The notes below the pieces were generated by a model that saw nothing but the letters and a program-made list of their open reading frames with translations, searched no databases and was not told where the DNA came from. A DNA stretch of 64,000 bases from Telmatactis stephensoni (taxonomy: Eukaryota; Cnidaria; Anthozoa; Actiniaria; Isophelliidae): NCBI GenBank assembly GCA_029948255.1, contig JALIZF010001916.1, positions 1,269,001 through 1,333,000 of the forward strand, written 5' to 3'. Position numbers and translations under genes: made by a program. This document shows positions 10,178 to 24,115 of this stretch, piece by piece. How positions within the stretch are numbered: position 1 is the first letter of the stretch; every line of letters begins with the position of its first letter.

Positions 10178-13100
10178 CTATGACACTTGGGATGCTATAA
10201 TTGCAGCAATGATGGCCAAAAGGACTAAAATAAGGACAGCGATACAAATTTTCTTCTGTAGAAGGGAATAAGAAGAAAAACATTCAGATAATATTTTTAA
10301 AAGAAATAAAAATCACATTCTCAACAATCCAGTGATAACATTCTGTTGTGCATTTCTTGCTCCATAATATATGGGTTAGTGAAAAGTTCCACAAAAATCA
10401 AGTTCTTGCAAAGTTTCTGTAAATTTTCACAGATCTCAAAGCCTCATTTTTTTCCCAAAAAAGGCATGTTGGATTAAAAAAACTGGGTTGGATTGCATAA
10501 AGAGCCCTTAAAGATATGAGAACTTCTAACTATTGTATTAATAGTTAGATATCATTGCATCATTTTACTGTGCAAATGCTAGTATCAAAACCAATAATGA
10601 ATTCAAACTGTCAGTTGGATTTTGGGTTTTTCTGATTTGCATAAGCTCTGCCCCCTCACATGATTGGCAGATCAGAAAAACCCAAAATCCAACTGAAAGT
10701 TTAAAGTTGTTGGTTGCGATACAAGTGTTTTTGCAATATAACAATATTTACAGGAAGTATCACTGAGAGAGTTTTTCATGCACTCTTAGCTCCTTCCTTA
10801 TAATACTATTAGATCCCCTCACAATATTATGACAAACCAATAAAGTTACAAAGTTACTAACCCTTCTAGCCTTGCTCTGGTATTTCATAGCCTTCTTAGT
10901 GTCTGTTTTTGCAGATTGGACATAGTCGACAGCTTGTTCTACATTGTATTCTATTCTATCTATCATTTCACCCTGAAATCAAACAGGAAGTACAAGTACT
11001 TTTAAATATGGTAGACTTGAATAATGCCACCAGATACTTTGAGAACTACACACATTTATCTGGGATGGTGATGATGATGATAATGATGATGATGATGATG
11101 ATGATATCCCACCTGACTTTCTACCAGCATATACATATCTTGAAACATTTCATGAAGTTCCTTGAGAATAAGATAGAATTACAGTTAATGTTTAGAAAAT
11201 AATTTAACAATTAATCATATCCATTTTGAAATCACTCACAAATTCTGCAATCTGATTGGTTAAAAAGTGTGCGATTTAAGCATTAATCGCACTATTTTGA
11301 ATCATTAATAGCATCATTTTGTCTGCCAATCACATAGCAGATTTCAAGAAAATCAACCAATCAAATAACAGGATTTGAAGCTAAATTTTTGGGTAAGGGA
11401 AGAAAAGCAAAAAAACATGGCAGACATTTTTTCCCTTTTTCAAACAAGAAATGAGTCATTTTGGAACTGCAGCCTGATAAAAGAGTTTGAATCTTTATTG
11501 TGATTTCAAAATGAATATGATTAATAGGTAATTGAACTCATGTCGTGCAATTTGGTTTGAAATCACACTCGTGATTAACAAATTGCACTCCCGCTACGCG
11601 GTCGTGCAATTTTGTAATCACTCTTGTGATTTCAGCCCAAATTGCACTCCACTCAGTTCTATTACCATTATAAATCACCACTACCACCACCAACAACAAC
11701 ACAAACTGCAGACCATGAACATCAGCATAAAAAATACTACACAAACAGTGAACAGACTATTTGACTGTGAACTATGGTTTTTCACAGTTCTGCTCTGGCA
11801 ACAACCAGAGTAGCAAAAGGAAATGCTACAACAAACAAGACTTACTTGTATACTTTTTTCCAATGTGATGATATCCCTATGTCTAGCCTCAATGTCACCT
11901 AAAGCTTGCTTAGCTTGCTGTGTTTCTATCACAATCTAGTATAATCAGAAACAAAACTCTATCACAATCTAGTATAATCAGAAACAAAACTCTATCACAA
12001 TCTAGCATAATCAGAAACAAACACCTCCATTCTGACCATTATTGCAGGGAGAGTTTATCTTGTAGCAAGTTACTAAGGGAAACCTCAACTGTCAAAGAAA
12101 ATGCAAGAACATTTCTTACATCAGAAGTAAATATTGCTGGATTTCCACTTTCTAACATATCTTCTACTTCTTCACTAGTTTTAGCTTTTCCAGCTGAAAA
12201 ATGTAATAAACAAAATGAAGACAGGAACTATAGTAAAATCTAAGGAATCAATAATGAATAGCCTTTTGAATGGTAAGAAAACATTACGTACAGCATTTGA
12301 ACATGATTGTTTACATACTTATTTCTAGCTGTCTTTGTATTCTTGCTTTGCATTTCTCTCGATATCCTGTTTGAGTTGTATTATATTCACTCATTACTTC
12401 TACAAATCTTCGAGAAAGAGTTGCATGCTAAGAATGAAGAAAAAAGGAATAGTACATTGCATTACCAATGGCCAGTTTTACAAAACTAAAATACTGATGA
12501 AAGTGGAGTATCCACAACAGTATGGTGTTCAAACAAGGTAAAGATTGGTAAAGGCAAAGGACTTTATTTTACATCAGTAGCTTATAATTGTCATCATCTG
12601 ACCAATAAACTTGAGGCAGATGGTGCACTCATTTTACCCCTCTCTCTTTAAAGTTATTTAAAGTTAATTAAAGCTACTTGGATGGAAAGAAGTCAAGTGC
12701 GTGAGGTTAGTACTACAAACTGAACTTGGCCCTCTCATTTGGGATGCCATACACTAATGACAGGGGCAGATCCAAGGGGGTTCCTTGGGTGCCCAGGAAC
12801 CCCTATCTCATCCAAAAGTATAACATTTTTACATTGAGAAAACATATCAAGAACAAGATAAATGTGAAGTGAGCCTCCTCAGTCTGAGCCCTGGATCCAC
12901 CCCTGAATGAACTGGGCCCCCAAGACCCCAGACCTCAACAGAGACGTGAGCTGGATTAATGTGATATTTTCATTATCTCACAACCTTGGGTGACTTCAAG
13001 GAAACTTTTACCTGTTATTTACAAGTGTATAAGCTTTATTGAAGTCACCCCTATTCTCACATCATGTTGCACCAGACAGCTGATGTATATATATATACAG

Positions 13101-15911
13101 ATAAAACACCTATGTATGACCTTAGATAGTACAACAGAATGAAGATAACAAGGGTCATTGCATGTACTATAAGAATTTTAAATAAAAAAATATAGACGGA
13201 AGCCAATTTAGCTTTTACTAATCTTCCACTGGGCCACCTTTTATCTCACACTCACTACCTCTACATGGAATATTTTTCATACAATGCTCAACTCACATGT
13301 TGATTTTTGCTGAATGAGGAAAAACCAGACAACCTGGAGAAAAAACCCTCGTGTCATGGTAAAGAACAACACATCAAACAAACTCAAATCACATGTGATC
13401 CATTATCTGAGCTGGGACTCGGACACTGGACCACAGAGGTGAGAGGCGAGTACTACACCACCCATGCCACCCAAAGAAAGTTAAGTCATAATGAATTAGA
13501 AGAGATGAACAAACCTGGCATCTCTTGATTCTGGAATCTGCAAGATTAATACTTGTACCAACACCCTTTTCTCCTTCTTTAATTTCATGTTCCATTTCTT
13601 GAAAAGAAAACAATTTTTATCTATTTACAAAAATGCAGAAACTAAATAAATAAAATTTGGCATAGCTCATCACCCTTCCTTGCACACAGTCACTGATAAC
13701 AATGCTTTACAGACACTGTCTTGTTAGTCTGCACATTTTGCACACCTGAAAGGAGGGGGCACCGGCCCCCCTCCCCTGGATCTGCTACTGCTTTTCTATA
13801 TATTAATTTCACTGTACTTACCCTTTAAACTACTTCTGACCCTATTAGCAGTCTTCTGGATTCTTGTCATGCAAGCTTCCATGTTGTCTTTGATTGCTTA
13901 TGATAAAGTTTAAACTTTCTCAGTAAAGCTACATGTAACTATTGTATATGTATTGTAGCTACTGTATATGTAACCGAAAACAAACTATTTATGTTATGAC
14001 TTGCACTACTTAGTGGGTGCAGTTCACCTTTATCATGGTGACGTGACTTTCTTAAAAATAATAAAAATCATGGAGGAAAAAAATACAAATAAAAATGTCA
14101 TACTGGTAAAAAATAAGATTGTCAGTTTTCAAATATATCATATGTGACTAGATAAGCACACCCAGTCTGAATAGGCTCCCTCAAAAAAAGCCCCCTTCTA
14201 CAGCATCACATTTTGAATAAGCCCCCTGGCTAAAATCATCTCCCTCCCACTCACTTACTGTACATGTATGTTCAGTTTTTAAGACCATGACCTCAATTAA
14301 CTAACACTAGATGGTGTCATAAACTTGTGAAGAATTGCAAAAATGTAGTAAACTGAACTGCACTCCACAAATCTAGTGTGTTATAAATAGGTCATAGCTG
14401 TGTAAAGAAGGATGAATTTTTGCAGTATTTTATTCTCATTTCTGGATTCTAAAAAAACCCCCTTCCAAATAAGCCCTGTCTAAGGGCCCGATTACATGAC
14501 GATTTTCAGCCCGGCCAGGCGGGCTGAAACTTCAGCCCGGTCTCCTCAACAAATGTATATAAAATTAAGTTTTCGATTACATGAAGAAATTTTGATCCCA
14601 GGCTGAATTTCAGCCCGGGAGGAAATTTCCAGCCCAGGTCAAGCTAACCGGGCTGAAAATTCACATGTAATCGCAACTGAACATTTCAGCTCAGGCTGAA
14701 AACCTGAGCCAGGCAGCCTGTATTGTGGCAGCAGAAAGTTTATTGAACAGGCGCTGGTTTTGTCATGTAATAGCGAAAAAATTTCAGCCTGGTCAGGCGG
14801 GCTGAAATTTCAGCCCGGGCTGAAAATAGTCATGTAATCGGTACCTAAAGGGACAATTTTTGAATAAGTCCGTGTGAGTCTTATTTGTTCTGACATTTAC
14901 AGTACTACATCTAGTCTCTATTCCATTTTAAAAGCAATTATGATGAAATTTTGTAGTTTTACATTTTTCAATATTATATCAAATATGAATGTGGTTTATG
15001 AATATGACTTTAATAATGGAACTCTTTTTTCAATATTTAGAATTATATCATTTTGGAATGCAATGGCAATGTGATAAGGAAAGCATGCTATAGAAAGAGC
15101 TGGATAGAAAGTGAAACAAAAATTTGCATCAAATGATTAATATTCAGGGTACCACAATATAACAAATTGACCATCTGGGATCAGTACTGTTATAGTAATT
15201 TAAGGAAAATTTATAACAAAATTAAAACACTTCAACAGTAGTTCTAAAAATTTAATAAAAAATTTGAAAGGGTGAAAAGAGAAAAATTTGAATAAATGGA
15301 AATATTTGGTAAGTGGCAGGTTCAACTCTGGTCAAGTCTTTGATAGTTGACTTTGGAATAATCATGACAGCTTAACTTATGAGTTTATTTATGTACTTCA
15401 TACCTTGATCTGGAACTGCAGCGGAAAGTATTGCACTATGAGCTTTCTTAACACTTTCCACATCTTCAGTTATTCTGTCAATCTTCTCTCGAATATCCGT
15501 GGCCTTGAACGTAAAAAAAATCATAAATTCATGCGAAAATAATCAAATGTTCAAGTATATAAGCTAAATACGTCTCATCAAGTTTGAGCAGTTTGAGGGA
15601 TATTTGGGCACAGCTACAAGAATAACAAATCAAAATAAGAAATTACCCTTTGGAAGAAATCGTCCATGAAATCTCCTTCCATGTTGACTGTATGGGAGTC
15701 CTCGAATTCGTATGAGTCTTCATCTTTAAAATTGTCCTTTGACAACCAAAACAAACACTACTATGAATTTTAAAATCTATGAGTGCTTTCACAATGCTCA
15801 AACATCAATGGAGAATTTGCTCATCGTCAAACGGCTTGCGATTCAATGTTTTAGAGTTTATCACCAAGTATGACTTACGTCAGCGTTCAGAAAATCCAGC
15901 CGGTCCTTCAT
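10178..15911 (-). CDS. STX1: syntaxin of the syntaxin-1/2/3 class, 11 exons
   Basis: Target-membrane Qa-SNARE that drives vesicle fusion at the plasma membrane. Exons in coding order: 15911-15879, 15736-15647, 15503-15404, 13896-13822, 13597-13515, 12427-12319, 12193-12120, 11935-11846, 11160-11113, 10972-10862, 10255-10178; all phases agree, giving 296 aa. The N-terminus MKDRLDFL is typical of the family. An Habc three-helix region (about 30-150) is followed by a linker, a SNARE motif (about 192-255) with the zero-layer glutamine Q234 at the exon 9/10 border, a basic KARR patch and a C-terminal anchor ([20 protein letters not shown]) with a 5-residue tail. The 3' acceptor of exon 8 sits in a 33-bp triplication. 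Assignment to syntaxin-1 rather than 2 or 3 is loose, since cnidarians may have one ancestral gene. Confidence 0.94.
10602..10706. mobile_element. 105-bp MITE
   Basis: About 40-base inverted arms (left includes CAGTTGGATTTTGGGTTTTT, right its complement) around a short loop. It lies between exons 10 and 11 of the syntaxin gene. Confidence 0.8.
11067..11104 (+). repeat. (ATG)n microsatellite
   Basis: About 12 ATG/ATA triplets in a row. It ends within 10 bases of the syntaxin exon 9 donor (minus strand), so repeat-length change could reach the intron start region. Confidence 0.9.
11212..11669 (+). mobile_element. composite MITE, copy 1
   Basis: Two adjoining inverted-repeat elements. The first (about 11212-11523) has ends TAATCATATCCATTTTGAAA and its near-complement. 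The second (about 11524-11668) has ends around GTGCAATTTGG and GGTAATAGAACTGAG (complement). The same pair in the same mutual order, wholly inverted, is at 35896-36389. Located in the syntaxin intron between exons 8 and 9. Confidence 0.85.
11928..12022 (+). repeat. three tandem 33-bp repeats over the syntaxin exon 8 acceptor
   Basis: ATCACAATCTAG recurs at 11928, 11961 and 11994 with nearly identical spacers. On the minus strand each copy contains ...TACTAG or TGCTAG followed by ATTGTGAT, i.e. the acceptor plus the first exon bases. The 33-base period keeps frame, but the extra copies contain an in-frame TGA. Confidence 0.9.
12640..12710 (-). mobile_element. SINE family 1, fragment
   Basis: Resembles the body of the SINE at 55412-55657: the words TATTTAAAG, TAATTA, AAAGCTAC, GGAAAGAAGT and GTGTGAGG-like bases occur in the same order. 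Head and tail are missing. Confidence 0.5.
13281..13487 (-). mobile_element. SINE family 2, diverged copy
   Basis: Shares CACATG(T/C)TGATTTTTGCTGAA and later blocks with 54222-54440 in the same order and orientation. Its B box (GGGACTCGGACAC on plus) is degenerate. Lies just upstream (in plus coordinates) of syntaxin exon 5. Confidence 0.7.
14484..14846. mobile_element. 363-bp MITE rich in CAGCCCGG
   Basis: Ends CGATTACATGACGATTTTCA and TGAAAATAGTCATGTAATCG are inverted copies. The interior repeats CAGCCCGG and GGCTGAAA in both directions, giving many small hairpins. In the syntaxin intron between exons 3 and 4. Confidence 0.85.
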
Positions 15912-16987
15912 GATGGTAGAAAAAGGGCAGTAAGGAAGCAAAAGGCAAGATTTTTATACTGTGTGTTCCTCATGCACCACCTCCCTTTACAGCCATTGCC
16001 TACGATAGTGACCGCGATACTCATTCATTGACTTCCAGCGGTGTACTCATTGATAGATAGATAGAAAAATAAAGGAATGCTGGGTAAATAAATTCACCGC
16101 GCGCACATTCCGCGTTTTCTTTTCCTTTGTCTCACATTTCTCCTCTCTCCTCTCTCAAAATATCACTAATCTATTAATTAACTTCAAATTGTACTTGAGA
16201 TTATCCTAAACCTCCCGAGATCGGCGATGTTTTGCTAATAAGAGAAGTGATGATCGAGCAAAAACTTTTGACCGAAAACAATAGAAAAAATGCGGAAAAA
16301 TAAAATCGGATCATTGTGTACAATTCCTCATTCCCAAATTTGTTGGGGTTAATAGTAAAATACTTGTATAACATATCCTCTTAATCACGTTTTTCTTTAT
16401 GTTTAGCTTAAGTTTCTCAATTATCAGTTTTGCATGTTGGATAATGCGTCCCCTAAAACTGCGGTCCAAAGATTCAACTGTTGAAACGGACTGGATCATT
16501 AGAGGGTTTGGAGGAGGAAGGGTGGGTTTTTTTGCAAATAAAGGGAGGCCACATATTTTCGTGCCACGCTCTGTAAATAATGACTGGCCCCTTTTTGAAT
16601 TTTGAATAAACATAGTTTTTCTTTGTTGTTTGTTTGTTTGTTTGTTTGATTCTTTCTTTCTCACTTTCTTTCTTTCTTTCTTACTTACTTACCTTCTTTC
16701 TTTCTTTCTTCCATTCGAAAATTTGTACATTTAATTGTACATGAAAACGAGGCTTGATCCGGGACATACCAGACTTTCCCGCCGGTGAGTTCAAATCGAC
16801 TGGTTCTGACCGGTTTCGTGCGGATTTTTGCAAAGTGTGTAACTCAGCTAAAGGAAAGGTTTTCAATCTGCCATCATCGAGACTGTTGTGTGGCCATCCG
16901 TTTCTTTACAGTTCGTTGTGACTTAAATTAACTCTCAAATAGGTTATTTTGCATCATCTTTGTTGTGTATATAATTTGAAGACGGAG
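15912..16987. promoter_or_regulatory. intergenic region between divergent STX and RAN genes
   Basis: 1,076 bp separates the two start codons, which point away from each other, so both promoters must lie here. It contains a short GATA microsatellite (16055), TTTG and TTTC repeats (16620-16712), and near 16900-16912 a TTTCTTTACAG acceptor-like string that may mark a 5'UTR intron of RAN. No clear TATA box was identified. Confidence 0.55.
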
Positions 16988-20262
<3,275 letters not shown>

Positions 20263-20538
20263 ATTGTTACAATGCATTACTAATAGTATGTAAACTAACC
20301 AAAGACTCCAAAAAACATTTGTAAATTGGTATATAATACATCAACATAGAAAACTTTCCAGGGCTCAGGTGTTTGAAAGTGGCTTAGCACTTTAACCAAG
20401 TTGAATTTAAAGAAAATCATTGGCATTAATCTCGGGTGAATGCTAACCTACATTTGAAGAACTTGGCCCAGGAGTTCCACTTAGAGTAGTGACAGTACAT
20501 GCTCTTGGGTAGTCAAAAAAGTAACGTTTATGTCTGAC

Positions 20539-20544
20539 AATAAA
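20539..20544 (+). terminator. poly(A) signal candidate for RAN
   Basis: AATAAA 277 bases after the RAN stop codon. Further AATAAA copies at about 20740 and 20790 could also serve. The convergent SAMD15-like gene ends only 635 bases past RAN, so the 3' ends may overlap. Confidence 0.45.
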
Positions 20545-20897
20545 TTTGCAACCATATCACTTACAGCACAAATATTATTTTTATGTGGAGTGCTAGTAGA
20601 ATCTAAAGCTGTTTTTCAGAATTTCATTGTAATAATTAAAAGACAGAAAAGTGCTGTACTGTAATTCACTTGGATGTTTCTTTCTTGATAAAGTTTACAT
20701 AATATTGCATAATAGAACAGAAGATTTTGTATCTGGGAAATAAAAAGATAGAGAAGCTGTGCTAGGTAGTGTTTAGAATCTTTTTCTACACAATAAAGTT
20801 ATACCATTGAGAGCGAAATGGTAATATTCTTTTTGATTGGTCAAATTGACATTGTGCATAATTTTGTATACTGTCAGTTTATAAATATCTTTCAACA

Positions 20898-23230
20898 TCA
20901 CTTTAGAAATGAACTTTGTTTGCTGTTTTTCTTCTTTAATCTTTCTTCATTGTCCAATTGATGGAGGAAATCTTCAAATGTCAAAGCATCAGCCTCTGCT
21001 CCTGTTTTACTTTTTCTCTCTAGATATAGTCCCATTGTCTCTCTGTGTTTTAATGAGATACTTCTATTCCAGAATGGTTCCTCTATACCCAAAGCTTGCC
21101 TTATTTTCTTTGTTATAACCTGAAATCATTTTATGTGGTTAGTCTTAATTTTTTTGCAATATCCATACCCCCATCATGGAGAGAATTTGTAAATGGACCC
21201 CCCTATCCTCGAGAACTTCCATACAAACTCTGTAATTTTGTTCTTTCTCTAACCTCCCTCCCCTCCAGAATTTCCAATTCCCTCTGTGGTGGGGCAAGGA
21301 TATTTTCTGGAACTACACACAAAAAAATGTGGCTTGGTAAGTAATTGGGCAAATTATTTGAGCCAACAATGCCATTCTTTTTTTCTTATCTGAAATATCC
21401 TTTGAGAACAGGATTGCAAAGTGCTGTGGACAAAATTCATCCCATATTTCCTCTATCGGGTGAGGATTTCCACTGGAACCCTTTGCAGCTGGAGATCGAG
21501 CCTAGTCAGGGAACTTCTAGGTTTGATTTTAAGCCAAGGGGTGTTCGAGTTAAAGGATTTTAATTGGACCCTCCATCACTGGAAATTGAGCCAGAGGCAT
21601 CCTCCCCAAACAAGATGTCTCCAACCCAGTTCATGCAAAATGTAAGTTGTTGTTTAGTAGAATGTACTGCAAGCAACATGCAAAATCCGTAATTTACTAC
21701 TCATTAGCAGTGCTTGCCACGTGCATATGATTATTGGAGGTAACAATGCATCACCTGAACTAGAGTGGTTTTCATTAACCCATGAAACAAATTGTATTAG
21801 TTAAAGTGTGATAGTCAAATAACAAAAGAACAATGAAATTGGGGTGTATTAAAGAGTGATACACTAGAGTACAAACACTAAAAGTGTGCAATACTTTGTA
21901 CTATTTAGTACTAAATAACACCAATTAAATAATAGAAAACAAAAGAATTTGCATAATTTAGCACTATATTGCACACTTAGTGTTTGTACTCTAAAGCGTG
22001 TTTCACAGGTTAATGAGCTATTACAATTATGCAAACTGAGCCAGGGTAATGGGTGCATACACTTGGCTCTTGACTCTGACTTTGCTTATAATAAAGGGGT
22101 TTCTACACTTTAAATGCAGAAAGCTTTAAAACAAATCTACGACATTACAGTGCGTATCAGAAACTGTGAGCACCTGGAAATATTCAAGAACGTCTTGACC
22201 AATCAGGGTATTGATCATTACCTTTGTGGTTAGAGAACCATTTCTGATTGGCCAAAAAACAAGACATTCCTGAAATATTTCTAGGTGCCCACAGTTTTTC
22301 GATTTGCACTGCAAGACCCTCTTGGGTACCTGAGACAGCCCTCCCCCCGAGTTTCCCTGGGTGAGCAAATTTTTCATATATTTCTTTGAAAAATTCAACC
22401 TAGTGTTTACACGAAGAATTTAACTCGTCTTGGTGGGGTGAGGGTAACCCTGGGAGGTGGGACAACTTTTTCTCACATAAACACATAACTTGCCTTCTCG
22501 GGGTGAGACAGCTTAAACATAGAGGCTGGCTCTGGCTCAAACATGATATGCGCGTGGACGCTAATAATATTTCCAGCGGAAAAAAGGTGTCCTCGAGAAC
22601 CAGGTTTTACGAAACTCCATATAAACGCTCCATATAAACAGGGCCTAAGTTTATTTATAGACTAGCTAGTATTATAAATTTACCTTGATGTGTTCAAAGT
22701 CTGTAATTCCCAAGCGAGGCATCGCAGACGCATCGATATTGATGAGACGTCGTCCATTAACCACATTATCTGAAAATGGCCTCTAAAAATAAATTGTTTT
22801 GAATAAATTAAAGAAATGCGAAGTAAAGACAGTGTCGGAACGCTTCTCGAACACAGAACATTTTTGTGCATGCAACTTTTAGTGCCAGCAGCTTTTCAGG
22901 TCGATTTCCTCCCGTCAGATTTTTCATGCTATAAAACATGCTACTAATTTACTTGTTTGCAATAATTAAAATCAATAAATTGAATAATAACTCTTGTAGT
23001 AAATGTATAAACAATAACGATTTGATAATTGACCCCCGTCATGAAGTCCATTTCGCGTTTCCTACCCTGTATTGTTCGAATCCCAAATACTCTATCCAAT
23101 CGGCAACGTCCTCTACACTCCATTTCAAACAACACGGAGTTCCATCAGCCTCAAATGTTGGTTCATAGCCATGCAAATCGAACTTTGTTGGAGTTTTGCG
23201 AGAACTTCGAATCAGTCCTGTGTCCGCCAT
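20898..23230 (-). CDS. SAMD15: SAMD15-like SAM-domain protein, 3 exons
   Basis: Exons in coding order: 23230-23066, 22782-22684, 21119-20898, in phase throughout, giving 161 aa. Residues about 35-100 form a SAM domain (KWSVEDVADWIEYLGF, then NGRRLINID and LGITDFEHIK). The C-terminal part reads GIEEPFWNRSISLKHRETMG, then LYLERKSKTG, the block found after the SAM domain in vertebrate SAMD15. Vertebrate SAMD15 has several hundred extra N-terminal residues; here only 35 precede the domain. Its function is unknown; SAM domains usually mediate protein-protein contact. The start is the first ATG of exon 1, in a MADTG context with no acceptor seen upstream. Convergent with RAN. Intron 2 (21120-22683) is full of MITEs. 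Confidence 0.88.
21865..21993. mobile_element. MITE family A, intact 129-bp copy
   Basis: Ends TAGAGTACAAACACTAAAAG and CACTTAGTGTTTGTACTCTA are inverted copies. The interior has TTTAGTACTAAAT and AAAACAAAAGAATTTGCATA, matching the interrupted copy at 7999-9123. Confidence 0.85.
22148..22311. mobile_element. 164-bp MITE
   Basis: Left CAGTGCGTATCAGAAACTGTG-like arm and right CACAGTTTTTCGATTTGCACTG-like arm pair, followed inward by ACCTGGAAATATTCA / TGAAATATTTCTAGGT and TTGACCAATCAG / CTGATTGGCCAA. Confidence 0.7.
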
Positions 23231-24115
23231 ATTGCGTTACCTTGACAACCTAGAACAGCTGAATATCCCAAGAAGCATTGCGGTTTGTTACCTTACGGGG
23301 GAGGGGTAGGCGCGGTTTAAAGAGAAAACAACAAGGCAGCAACAAGGCAGGAAAAATGAAAATACAAATATTTTATTATTGATCAAATTCACTGTTGGTT
23401 ATAAAATATTGGTCATTTGTGATTCATCTTGTACAAACAGGGTTGGCCAGAGGGATATGAGCCTGTTTTACATCAAATTACAACTCATGGTATTGTTTTT
23501 AGATCATTTTTCCATAAGCCGAATAATTTACCGAGCATAAACTTGTCTGTATGAGCTAAAATCCTGTTTCTTGCTGTTTTGTAGTTACTGTAAAAAATCA
23601 GTTTGCTAGTACATTGTATTTCCCAGCTTCTGAGATACGCATGTGTGCATACACCTATTTCAATAAACATTGTCGGTATCAAGCCTAGTATGTAACTCAC
23701 TCAAAAGGGAGTATGGGAAGAAATTACTAAAGTTATAAAACCACAAAAATCACACACAATTACTGAAATTCAGCTTGCTCTGACCTTATACACTAAAGAA
23801 CTTAAATTACTGATGCTATAAAGCCAATACTAAAGTGGAAAAGAAAGTAAAGTTTTGCTACTTAACCCATACTTCTTTTCAGTCTTGTCGCATGGTCTTG
23901 AGAGCTCTCATATGACAATCTTTTTTGTGTATGTGAATGGTAGCTACAACACTGGTAAATATAACTACCGGTACATGTAATTATATATATTATTAATAAT
24001 TTAGTTATTAAAATTTGTTACAATGATATACATACAATGACACTCATCTACCAAATTGCTAAAAACAACAATATTTCAAGTGAGAGATCTTTATTCTAAG
24101 CGACAGTGAGATATT
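23231..24115. other. gene-free region between SAMD15-like start and UPB1 3' end
   Basis: Must contain the SAMD15-like promoter near 23231-23330 and the UPB1 3'UTR. TTTATT at 24090-24095 is an AATAAA on the minus strand, 21 bases past the UPB1 stop. No other coding signal was seen. Confidence 0.5.

Noticed and set aside
11928..12022. 33-bp repeats at regular spacing, CRISPR-like
   Set aside because: Direct tandem units with no unique spacers, in an animal intron; simple tandem duplication of a splice acceptor.
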